Of a stretch of DNA of 64,000 bases, positions 13,701 to 25,360 are shown piece by piece. The stretch's first letter is position 1. Every line of letters begins with the position of its first letter. Below the pieces are notes generated by a model. It worked only from the letters and a program-made list of their open reading frames with translations, was not told where the DNA came from and searched no databases. This DNA is from Tamarix chinensis (lineage: Eukaryota; Streptophyta; Magnoliopsida; Caryophyllales; Tamaricaceae): contig CM060171.1 of the NCBI GenBank assembly GCA_030549775.1, forward strand, positions 8,615,289 through 8,679,288, given 5' to 3'. Position numbers and translations under genes: made by a program.

Positions 13701-16700
13701 GACTGATCCAAAATCCGATAAATATCAGCCGATATTGCGTATCGGGACAGATATTTAATTGTGTACCGTGATACAGCGTCACATTTTAATATTTCTGACC
13801 CGATTAATGGGCAATTTTGTCCATTACGTTGTTTTTCCATCTCATACTAGCAAATAAGTTGTGGGACCTATGCACACTTGAAAGTCCAAAATAGACTTAA
13901 CCACAATGAAGCATACTCTTAGGATATTGCATCATATATCCTTGTGTTTTGACAATATTAACCCATATATCCTTTCCCTTTATTTTCTCATAGTATTTTA
14001 AACTATATGTCCCAGTCTAGCAGTGTTTAATATTTTTTTAAAAATCCTGCTTCACCTTTAACCTCAATCAATTTCTATAATCCTTAATACTAGAAAAGAG
14101 AAAAAGAAAAAATCAAACATTAAAACTCTTTCTTCTTCCTCTATACACTCTCTTTTCCTTTTAGTCCTGTGTGTAATTAACACCTTAGTATCTTCAAAAT
14201 CTGCTTTTGGAGATGAAAATTTGTTCAAGTCACTATTCAGTATCAGATTCATAATTGGGTGGGAGTGGTGAGCCAAAATAAAGCTCCATGTTGCAGAAAG
14301 GTTACTGTGGCATTTGTATGGACAGGCGTGTTGTGTTTCTATGGATAAATTGTTTAAAAATACTTTGATAGCCATATCACCGACATAAAAAGTCTGAAAT
14401 AGTTGGATCAAACAGTGAAAGATCTAAAACACAACTGTAAATGAGTGGGTAGGACAGTTGATGCTCTATGCATTCAAAGGCTTGTTTGAGAAAGCTTTTT
14501 GGTCCCTGGATGTAGCTTTTTCCTCTATGCCCTACTATCTAGTCTCTACGCTAATTCCCAAAACTTTGTATTTAGCAAGTTTGCTCGCCTGACAAATACA
14601 ACTAGCTAATCACAACAACATGCAACTTTCCTAAACCTAGCCCAAGTGTGGAAGATAAAAGAGGGAATACAAAAGAATATGACCAGAAGCATGGAAATCC
14701 ATTCTGCATCATATTTATACTTTTCACGATCAAAGGTGCAAAACAAAATGCAAGAGAAATTGTTCACTCTCCTTTGCAAATATTTGAGAAAAATTAGCAA
14801 TATTGGTCTTTGAAAAAAATTAGCAATATTGGTCTTGTTGAAACTAGTTTTATTTGATATTAAGGCATATTTGAAATAAATAATTATGACATAACTTTTG
14901 TAAGACTCAAGTTAGGCAGGCAATTATGATATCTTGCTGATTTTTATTTGATACAAACATGGTGTAAAATGTGAAATCATCCTGGAGCAAATCCTTAGTA
15001 AAAGTGGGCAAGGTTTAGAGTCTTATACATCATTCTCTGTGTCGTCATTTTCTAACTCTGTCAACATCATTATGATCGGAGTGCCAGACAAAATTTCTAC
15101 TATTCTGTATCAATTTTTTTTTTTTTGTTTCAGCAAGATTAGTGATGCCATTCTGACATTCTCTCCCTCTCCCCCCCCCCTCTCTTATTGGAATTCTAAG
15201 AGATAAAAGATATTAGTTATAAAAGTAATGTTGTTTATTTGCTGTAGGAGGATCTTTTGGAGCTGCAAGATCAGAATTTGGCATCAATTGTGCAGAAGCA
15301 GCAGAGCCGAGCTTTGGAGTTCTGGGAAAAGAACTGGGTGTGCAGAATTGTCTTTTGTTTCCATATTATAGTATTCTGTTGCATAGTTTTCTAGTCTATT
15401 TTCTATTATGAAGCTTATTGTATTATCTGGATGTTTAATTATACTCAGCATTCTGCCGCACCGCTTAAAATAAGACGTCTAGCTCATGATCCTGAGAGAT
15501 TTTTGTGGGCTGTGAGTATAGTACAATCTCGAGGCATTAACTTGCAGATGAGGATTGGCGCCTTGGTTCAAGATGCAAACATGCTCGTACCTTATGCTGG
15601 TGAGTGAATTGTTGTCTTCTTTTGTGTTTATAAATGTGCAAATTTTATGGCACTTTTTTTTTTTTGATATTTGTTTGACAGTGTTGCATTCATTTTATTG
15701 GCTTCATGAGAATTAAAAGTATGAGTTATGCTTCTTGACATAAGACATCTTTATCTCTTCATCTTTTAATGATCTATTGAAGCTTTCATCATGAGAGAAT
15801 TTAATTGTAAAAGTTGGTGTTGAATGCTGGCTGCATAGATAAGATGGTACCTAGACAAAGGAAGTGTTACTCGGGTTTTGAATCCCATTTTACTTCTTCT
15901 GTTTTACCCTTTAGTCCTTTGATATATGTTGCCCTGTCAGAGCTACCACTCAAGTCATTAGTCACCATATTCTGAAACTACTGAATAAATGACAATTTAG
16001 ATCTATAATGCTCAATATTACTGTTATTGTCATTTTACCAAATGAGGAGGAGCTTCATTCCTATTAAGCCTCTGCTTTGAATGATAAAGGGTATCATTCC
16101 CTTGATTATCTGCTGTTTAAAATTTTAGTCCAGTAGTTCACTTTTTGTCCAGATTACCATGATTTAGGAGATATATGATTTTTACACACCAAAGGGGTAT
16201 CTAGGATGTATGATTTTTACTTAGCTAGTGACCTTCTAAAGAAAGCATTGTGACAGAGTGCATAACTTTTCATTTTTATGATTGAGTCATGGAAGATGCC
16301 TCAGCTTGACTCTTGGTCAAGGAAATATGTACATTTGATATTCAATAGTTGTCTAATAATGCAAAAATTCATGCCAAACGGATTACCGAATGATATTTCA
16401 AGAACGTGTTGAACTTGGCAGAAAATTAGTCTGATGACTTGGCCGAAGGCGCCAGTTGGCATTGTTTGCTAAGTGGTGGTGCATTCCAAGAATTATAAAC
16501 ATGCTCTGGGCACATGGTTGCATAGATTTCCTTAATCTGTCATAATTATTATCACTTAAATGTTTTAATTAGGACAACATAAGAAACCTATGATGAATTT
16601 ATGATGCAGGAAAGTTGAGAAGCTGAAGGCGTGGATTTATGAAATCCAGTGACTTGTAGGATTTCCATAGTATTATGCATATTATAAGTTAGGTGACTGA

Positions 16701-19700
16701 AGCAAAGAGAGATATCAAAAACAAATATTCGCACAAGAATGAAAAATAGAAATTTTGGTTTAGTTATGATGTGATACGATTTTGTTAGTTTCTTTTCTTT
16801 TTCTTTTTTTTTCTTTTTTTTTTTGTGTTTGTGTGTGTGTTTGCACTATTGTGTAAACCAGAATTAGCGTCAGTAGCCTATTTATATCTTAGCTATTATG
16901 CTTGAATATTTAACTGATGACTGGAATTCATTTCTTTCTCTCAAATTTCCACCCTTATTTCTTATTACGTTCTCTACTTACCTTATCATTTATTTATTTA
17001 TATAACCTACCCCAATTGGCTAACTGAGCCCAATGTCTATACCTATCTACTTTGCATCAATTTAGTTGCCACTATTCATCAACTCATCACCATCTCTACA
17101 AATTGTTCCATATAATGAGAAAGAAGAGAAAATATGCTTTCTGAACTACAATTATTTTGTGAGGTCCACCTTCACTCTTACAGTCTTACTACTGTCATGA
17201 AGCTAATAAGGGGTAGAGCTAATCAATAAAATTGCAGTTGTAGTTATGGTTTAGATTGTGTCGTTGTGGTTTTGAGTGTCTTGAGCAATAAACAATATAT
17301 CATTGTCACAACATGAGTTTTCATTTTTTTAGTTCATAAAGTTATTATTAATATATTAGTTAAAATGGTAAAAACTAGTAAATATTTATTCTGTGGGTGG
17401 AACACATGAACACCATGCACCGGAGCAAGCTACAATTGTAACTGCATTGCTGAGCTGTCATTTTTTACTCTATTTTATCTTAAGAGTTGCTTTGGGCAGG
17501 CAATTTATATGTCGAAGAGTAATAACAGAATTGGGGCAATCAATTTGTGAAATCAAAGTGATTTTCCTTTTGTTCATAAAATTATATCTACTTCTATCTC
17601 TTTCTGCTCCTCTTCCAATGCTTATTCAATTATTCCCTGCATTCGAAAGTAAATCATAGTTCATTAAGCTTTATAAGCTGAATTTCTATGAGTTGGTTAT
17701 GATTACAATGAAACCCATCCAATAACTACTACTTCCTCCACTTCACAGTTTAGGTTGTTTTTAACTTAGTCATACTGATTAAGAAATAGTAAATTTAAAG
17801 AAATAAAATGCCTAAGATGACTAATATACTCTTATGTGGCCTGCTTTCCTACTTTTACCTAAGAGGTTGATGTGGGAATGAGGTAGGTGTCTTCTCCTCC
17901 ATAAAGATACAACTGATGCAAGTCTTGTCTGGAGGATGCTTGAGGCATCTGTGTCATTTTATGCAATTATTGCAACAAGTCTGATGTTATACTCCCTTGT
18001 GCTAATTCTGACTGTTTCTTCTTGCATTCATCTGTTCAGATCTGTTCCTGTTCTACCTGTGTAAAAATTTACTCCCTCCGATGTAAAATAAAAGATTTTT
18101 TGGAGTTGTACACATGAATAAGAAAGGAAGAGAAGTATCAAATATATCCGTAATTAATAATATCTATCGTTGTTAATGAATAACTTATTCTTTAGTCTTC
18201 ACTTTAATAAAATTATTTAATGTAGAGGTAAATTAGGAAAAAAAGTAAAATTTTATCTAAAAATTGTAGAACATCACTTATATTGGAACCCCCCCCCCCA
18301 AAAAAAAACATATTTTGTTTTGAATCGGAGGGAGTATATTGTTGTGCTATATACTGGTGATTCAGCATTGATTATGATGCCATTTTAATGTACATTTATC
18401 TTGTAAAAGTTTTTTCTTTTCTATATTTCCTCTTCCTGGATGTTTGTGTTCTAGTATTCTTGTTTTCCTTTTTCTAGGTAATGCATCAAGCTTGTCATAG
18501 TTATCTTGTAGTGTACTTTCAGATCTACTAAATAAGCTTGTATTTTGCAGATATGCTAAACCATTCATTTCAGCCAAATTGTTTTTACCATTGGCGTTTT
18601 AGAGACCGTATGCTTGAGGTTATGATAAATGCGGGACAGAAGATTAGTAAAGGGGAAGAGGTATGATTTCATGCCTGTCTTGGAGTTCTAAAACTCTTTA
18701 CTCTGGGTGCACCCTTTCACTCTGTTCTGCTTGCTAAGCTGTATAGAGTTTGAGGTGGTCTTCTATTCTAAAACATATAGATAAAACTAGATAGGGTTGT
18801 GAATGAGTCGAATCAAGCTAAGCCTTTGCTCAAGCTTGGCTCATATAATCTTGTTCATTTATTTAATGAGCCAAGCTTGTGCTTGTATTTTGGCATGTTT
18901 AATAAACAACCCTAGCTCAATCGACCCACTATCAAACTCAAGCCAAGCTTGAGTCGGCTTTATTGAGAATGTTTCCATTCAAACTTGAATTGAGCTTAGC
19001 TTAATTACTTCGGTGAGGTTCAAATGTGCAACTCTACTTTTGAAGTAAAATAAGCTTTGTTTAAACAAACATGCTTACCTTAATGAATATGAGACAATAA
19101 GATTCATACGGAGGAAATAGTTACAAATGAAGAAAAGGTTGAACTAAAATGTCAAATATAATGAGAAGTAAAAACTATGTGTAAAATGGGGCATTTTGAA
19201 TCAATATTACTTATCAATTCAAGTCATAATGCGTTGACTTGTGAGCACTTAAAAGAGCTTGGTCACGAACAAATGAGCTGAATACCTTTGTTGAAGCTTG
19301 GATCCTTTGTACATGGAGCTAAATTTGATCAAACCATTATTTAGCCTAGCTCAAGCTTGTTCACGAGTGAGTTTGTTCGCTTGCTGCCCTAGTATTAGAC
19401 AAACTATCCCTAGAAGCATTGAGGAACTTCCTGAAATCAAACAATAGGGAAGATCAAACATGAATAACAGCATCTTTCACTGTCCCCGTTTCCTCTCTTC
19501 CTTTTTCCCATCACATATAGTATTGGAAAATTATATTGAGGAAATACAATGTCCAGCACTGAGAACAAGGTAACCTCTATGCTGATAGACAATCCAAGAT
19601 TAAACCAGCCTTTCAATACTTTTCATGGATGAGAGATTGTCACTCCCTTAAAATATCCAAAAGCTGATTCCGATAGTGAAATTAAAATGTGAGCTATAGA

Positions 19701-22700
19701 CATGAGGTGATGATCAAGTCACCACTTAGGGTCAGCTACACAAATGTTAAGGTGCTACATCTCCCTGTATATATATATATATATATTGGTTATTAATTGA
19801 ATTTTATTAACAAAAATGAGCAAGTGTGAGTACATCCATGTTATTAAGTACATAGGCTACACACAACCCAGGCTTCAAAATCAAAACGCAAATCACTCTA
19901 TTCAAACAAAGCAAGAACATGGATACTCACTTGCCCTTGTTAAATTTAAAGAACATTCAAGTTTGTTTTTTCCTTTTCATTTATATCATTCATTTTTGTA
20001 GTTACTGTTTGTTTTTCACCATAGTTAGTGATTTGGATTTTCAGTCATTGCATGGAAGTTTGATTATTTAATCGAGGCCAATGATACTTGTAAGTCCCAT
20101 TTTAGTAGAATGGAAAATGCAACCAGGAGCTCACATGTTTGTTAGAAGTTGGATCAATTCTGGTGCTGTGCCTATGGCTGATATACCACTGTTGCCAGAG
20201 GTAGACATTCTTAGTCTACCCATACAATAAAACCGCGGTTACGGTCGCGATTGTTGTTGCGGTTGTGGCGTCATGGTATTGGGATGTCGCAAATGATATT
20301 TTATATGTCGCGATTGTTGCGGTGTGATTTTTTAATTCTTTTACACAACAAATATCGGCTAATATTGACCAATATCGGTAAAATATCGGCCGATATCCGA
20401 AACTTCGCCGATATCGCGGCAATAAATATGTGATTTTCTGAAATGGCCACATTTTCGAAATTTCGCGTTGCGGCTAACCCGAAAACGGCGAAATTACGTC
20501 AGATACGCAATTGTGGTACCGATATTTCATTGTATGAGTCTACCCACTATGCACCCTGTCCCAGTGCATATTATTCCTTCTCTTGGTGGAGAGATCACCA
20601 TTTCCCATTCTAGTTTGCCTGTTCTATTGTTTGTGTATGCAAGATTAAGTAAAAGACTAGTTAGACTTTGGAAATCCTCCCACAGGCTTGTGATTGATCA
20701 GAGAAGATGACGTCTTCACTACTCTTGGCTCTTCTTAGCCTACATATGATCAAGACCAGTTGTTTTCAAAGGACTTGTCTCAATAAAGGTGCTCCATCAC
20801 CTGGATGTTCAAGTTCAAAATTTACATGGCACCTCATCCTAAAGCTTGTAGATGGAGCCCTAGTTTCTTGTTGAGCTAGTGGAAGGAAGGCCTATGTGGC
20901 TATGCCTCTTCCACTAGCTCCATCAGGGTTATGAGATTTAGGTCAATTTGTTCACTTTATCTTCAGATCAGTTTAAATCATAAAAAATTAAATCACATCT
21001 CAAACAATACTATTAATAATAGCAATCATAAAAATACATTTTTCTTAAATCAGATACAAAAATCAGTCAAAGAGGATGGACCCTCAGTACCTTATAGTTA
21101 GTATTTAGATAAATTAATTGCTTGGAGTTATCATTATTTTTGGGATTCAAACTTTTCTTTTATTTGATTTAGGTTTATCTTTTTAGGGTTTTTTTTTATC
21201 TCTAAATAGTTCCAAGAGTTCATCATTGTTCAGTGTGTTTTGATGAATAATGATTGAGTGTTGAATTTATTGAGGTTTTGTTTGTGATAACCCCACAGGG
21301 TAAAATGCCTATTCTGCATCAGCAACACCTATTTACTTGATTTCAGTCACTTTGAATTTCTCTTCCTTTTGCCATTTTTCTATTGTATTTTGCTATTGGG
21401 ATGGCACATGTTCTACCAGCAACAATTTGCACCGTTCATAAAAGAATTTGATGCTTATCTAGGTAATCCTTTGCAGATGGGCACAGAATTGTCTTACTCT
21501 TGACTTTTTTGGCTTTGCAGATGACTGTGAACTATATGAGTGGTTTGAAGAATGATATGCTCTTGCAAAGATATGGATTTTCATCTCCTGCGGTACTTGG
21601 TTCCTTCTCTTCCATGATTTTTTTCTAATCCCATTCTTTTGTTTTTCCATCAAGGTTCATTAGGTTCTTGCAACCATTATTCCAAGGGCAATTAAATCAT
21701 GTGGCAGGGGAGCGAAATATATCAGTTTATCATGTCATAGGAAAGGGGACCTTGTGGACTACATGGCTGACCAATGTTTATTTCAAGAAATAATGTCCAA
21801 CACCTTTTAGAAAATCTGTGGCTCCCAGCATAAGAATACACTGCTGTTGTAGAATAAAGGTTTCAATAAGATTGGTGTTGTAATTTTAAAAAAATTTACT
21901 GTTGAGGAAAATGGAAGGCAAAAGTATCAGTTTCAGCTTATGATGCCTACAAATTTACTGGAAGCCTTTTATCACCTATGAGAGTTCTTCAAGTTAGGCA
22001 GATAATGTGTTACTCTATGCAGAAACGAAGGAAGTGGAGGTAGGGTTGGCCTTCAGTATGGGCAGAGTATGCCTGCACCTAGTGTCCCCAATAAATATAG
22101 ATAGATAGACTGATATGTATGTGTCTACATATATATATAAGTAGATAGAAACTTAATGGTGATAGCTTAGTTGGGGAAGCATTAGTTTATGATGATAAGA
22201 AGGTCATGTGTTTGATTTCTACTATATGGAATTTTCATCACTTATATCTTGTTCTTTGTCAGTCTTATGTAGGGACCCAAATTTAATTTTTTGCCTGGGG
22301 TCCCAAAACTTAGGGCCATCTCTGAGAAGGGGTATAGACAAAATGCATACACATCAAATGCATCTTACAAATATTTTGAACAGCATCTAATCATATTATA
22401 CTTTGCAGGATCTGCAGTGGTGACAAGTGGGTGGTTGAAATAGGAATAGGATTCATGATGTCAGTTGAGAAGTTAACCTAGTATGCTATGCTTTGTTGTA
22501 GACTGATGTTGCTGAATTGAACTTAGTTTTTAAAGCGTTGCTTTTTCAAGTAGTAGGAAAAAAAAAAGCTTGCATAAAGATGTGATTACCAGAAGTTTTC
22601 TTGCAATCTCTATTTCTTTGAAATATATTCCCTCTTCCCCAAAAGTTGAGTATGCTTTGAAACAGAAGAAAGAAAAAAAAAAAAAAACACCATCATTTAT

Positions 22701-24308
22701 TGCATTTTTATCAATTATGTGTATTTGTCACTCATGCACATCTAGTTCATGGATAACTCTTCTATTGCTTTATAATGTTCATTTATAATTATGATGCAAC
22801 TTTAACCATGTTTTGGGACAGCTAAATCTAGTAATTTTCAAATCTTTTCTACAAGAATGGAGCATACAGTCCAGTTGCTATCATTTTGGCAACTTTTTAT
22901 TGTCAGAATTTACAAATGTATGATCTGCACCATCCTGAGTGGAATCCACAGGATTGGTGTGTGGGATGATGAAAACATTATCTTATGACTCATCATGGTA
23001 GAATAATGGGCCATCAAAGATGTGTGTTGCTATGGACGGTGAAACCATCCTAGAAATAATATGTACTATTTTTGTGCTTTGGAAATACTGCAATCAGTCG
23101 TATCCTTTGATTTATGGTTCAATAAGCCCATATCTGTGATCATTTTTTGTGAGTATCTATTCACTATGATTTTCTGCTATTGTCTTGTTTTCGTAGACTT
23201 ACAGAGGAGGCTTTTGGATTCATTGGAATAAAAATTCAGTTGTTTGAGTCCTGCTAATGCACACGCAGGCACTAATTTGACTGCTGTTACTTATTTGGTC
23301 TAACTGAACAGAATCCTTGGGATGTCATTCAGTTCTCTGGCAACTGCAAGATTCATTTGGATACCTTCTTGTCTGTCTTTAATATTGCTGGTCTTCCCGA
23401 AGAGTACTACCATAACAGTAAGACCCTTGTGCGCATCGAGTTGCGCATTCAGATATCGTATTCTCTGTAATTCTGTTCTATCTTCTGTGGGAAGCAGGTC
23501 AATTGGCTACCGAAGGGGATAAGTTTGTGGATGGAGCAGTGATAGCAGCAGCTAGAACTCTGCCCACTTGGACGGAGGGGGATATTCCTCCAGTTCCTAG
23601 TATGGAAAGAAAAGCTGCAAAGGAGTTGCAGGAAGAATGCCGACAGATGCTTGGAGAATTTCCCACAACTTCTAAGCAAGATCAGCAGGTCTTAGGTAAT
23701 TTTGAACATTTCATCTGCCGACTCCCAGTGAATCTCCTTTTCCACTCATCCTTTTCTTTCTGTTTTTGTCGGTATTTGTTTGTTGTGTTTTCTTCTTTTC
23801 ATCCGCCTCCCCCCCTGTCAAACGTTTTGTCAAACAGTGGATTAATGGGTGGGGTAGGTGTTTCTTGTTGTCCACCTCTGTGCTTCCGCAATTAAAAATT
23901 TCTAGAATCTATACTGTGTTCAAGTGTATGCTCTACTGTTTTAATATTTGTACTCTTAACTTGAAGGGGTCTTGTTTCATCGATCAGCCCTCAAAACGTT
24001 ATATGAATACAATTTCATTAGATGTTTGCATCTGCCATATTTTCATCTTGATGTCCGAAAATTTTGCATCTTATTCTTGTGTTTCCGCCTGGATCAACAG
24101 AATCTATGCCGGATGCTAGGAGAACACTGGAAGCTGCGATCAAGTATGTGGATGCAGGTCCATAGTTTCTTAGTCTTGAGAATTAGTAACTCAGAAGATA
24201 TGAGACTATTTGTTTTGTCAATCACACAGGTACCGACTGCATCGCAAGTTGTTCATACAGAAGATCATTGACGCACTGGAGATATATCAAGACCGGATAT
24301 TGTTTTGA
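10749..24308 (+). CDS. PTAC14: PTAC14 (PAP7), plastid SET-domain protein of the PEP complex, 13 exons
   Basis: Coding exons read from GT/AG junctions with consistent phase: 10749-10802, 10891-11055, 11155-11292, 12383-12508, 12790-12918, 15248-15337, 15449-15599, 18551-18660, 21521-21592, 23312-23417, 23498-23695, 24101-24143, 24230-24308. They join to 1461 nt (486 residues), close to the roughly 480-residue length known for this family. Residues 1-70 are Ser/Ala/Gln-rich and positive, fitting a chloroplast transit peptide. The SET region runs from about residue 85 (DGFGVFASKDVE) to NHS at 288-290 and GEE-MTINY at 319-326. A Rubisco-LSMT-type substrate-binding region follows to the C-terminus (YQDRILF). 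Established knowledge: PTAC14/PAP7 is an accessory subunit of the plastid-encoded RNA polymerase, needed for chloroplast gene expression; methyltransferase activity is not well proven. Introns 5, 7 and 8 exceed 2 kb and contain MITEs. The start is the ATG at 10749; no upstream in-frame ATG is needed. Confidence 0.95.
13448..13765. mobile_element. hAT-type MITE, copy 1, in PTAC14 intron 5
   Basis: A 318-bp element starting CAAGCGATAAAACTGCAG and ending TATTTAATTGTGTA. It is flanked by an 8-bp target duplication CCGTGATG (13440-13447) and CCGTGATA (13766-13773). It aligns end to end with 20221-20536. The interior is rich in ATATCGGC/GCCGATAT inverted motifs and has no coding capacity. Eight-bp duplications are typical of hAT insertions. 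Confidence 0.88.
18072..18334. mobile_element. Stowaway (Tc1/mariner) MITE in PTAC14 intron 7
   Basis: A 263-bp element with terminal inverted repeats CTCCCTCCGATG... and ...AATCGGAGGGAG, flanked by TA dinucleotides (18070-18071 and 18335-18336). CTCCCTCC termini and a TA target site are the hallmarks of Stowaway elements. A C-run/A-run lies near the right end. It is non-coding and ends about 215 bp before exon 8. Confidence 0.94.
18792..19391. mobile_element. AGGGTTG-ended hAT-like element in PTAC14 intron 8
   Basis: It begins TAGGGTTGTGAATGAG and ends GCTTGCTGCCCTA, with an interior of repeated GAGCCAAGCTTGAGC-like words. The same ends and interior recur at 45031-45607. The flanking octamers AAACTAGA and GTATTAGA match at 5 of 8 positions, which could be an old 8-bp duplication. 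Non-coding. Confidence 0.6.
20221..20536. mobile_element. hAT-type MITE, copy 2, in PTAC14 intron 8
   Basis: A 316-bp element with inverted ends CATACAATAAAA / TTTCATTGTATG. It has a perfect 8-bp target duplication AGTCTACC (20213-20220 and 20537-20544). It is more GC-rich than the surrounding intron and is the younger-looking of the two copies, because its duplication is intact. Confidence 0.93.
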
Positions 24309-25360
24309 GTGTGTTGTCACGTTCTAGTCACAACTCATGTGGGGCTGTATGCTTAGTAATGATTGTATCAACTCATAAAACCACTGCTTTGCATTATGTA
24401 GAGCCTCTAGAGTAGTAGACTTCGATTTTGTATCTTCAATTTCATGCGTGATAAGAAGGGAATTAATTCATTGGCTGGCAATCGATGTCCCGAACAAATT
24501 GATGCTTCGAAGCAAAAACGTTGTGTTGTTTGATGGCCTTGCACGAAGCTAACGACACGCTAGCTATTTTGCTCACCAGAAGAACTGAAATGGTTCACCA
24601 AACATCCCTGTCCGAAAATTATTCTTGCCGTCTTTTTCAGGTCCTGAATATCTCGCGTCTGATTTGTTGCTAAAGAAAATTTAGGGGTAGAATAATGATC
24701 GAGAGCATGATTATTATCGCAATACGCACGACTTATGTGGGGAATGAATCCGAAAAAACTTTGGTCTTGTAGATTTTCTTATTGTCTTTGCCGTTTTATT
24801 ATGTGATTCACTATATTGGATGTTTCATCTATTATTATTATTATTATTATGTGACACTTGGCATATGCTTTAAATGCACCCGAATACATGGTAAAACAAC
24901 TTAAATCTTCTAAAGGGTACATGACATGCCGGTGTGCTGCCTATTTGAACTTCAGCTTAAATGCCTGGTCAGAACCAAACTGTGCGAACCAAAACGTAGA
25001 AGTAACCTTTATTTCAGGTGTATGATACAGGCAGACACACCTTTCGCGTTTAGTATCCTCACGTAATTCTTACAACCTTCTATCTTAACTTTAAGCCTAG
25101 GTAACTTTTTACATAGGGTCCAGGAGCGGTCCAGCGATAGACATCACATTACGGTGCTTCTGCTTTTGTTGTGTAGCCAAGACCATCAAACTAGGTTTTT
25201 TCTATCTAGTTTCGACCAGTAAAAAGTATGAAACAAAAGGGACGGTGTATTTCACAAAATATCCCAGCAGCAGCCGGCCGGCCGAGGGTACGTATCATGA
25301 TCTTTTGGTTGTATTCTGAATACAGGAAAGCATTTGCACAACGATGAGAGATCAAAGGCT
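24309..25360. other. Intergenic spacer between two convergent genes
   Basis: The spacer contains the 3' UTRs of PTAC14 (left part) and the vacuolar sorting receptor (right part). A short ATT run lies at about 24832-24850. No further gene or transposon was recognised. The 3' ends of the two transcripts may come close to each other or overlap. Confidence 0.6.
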
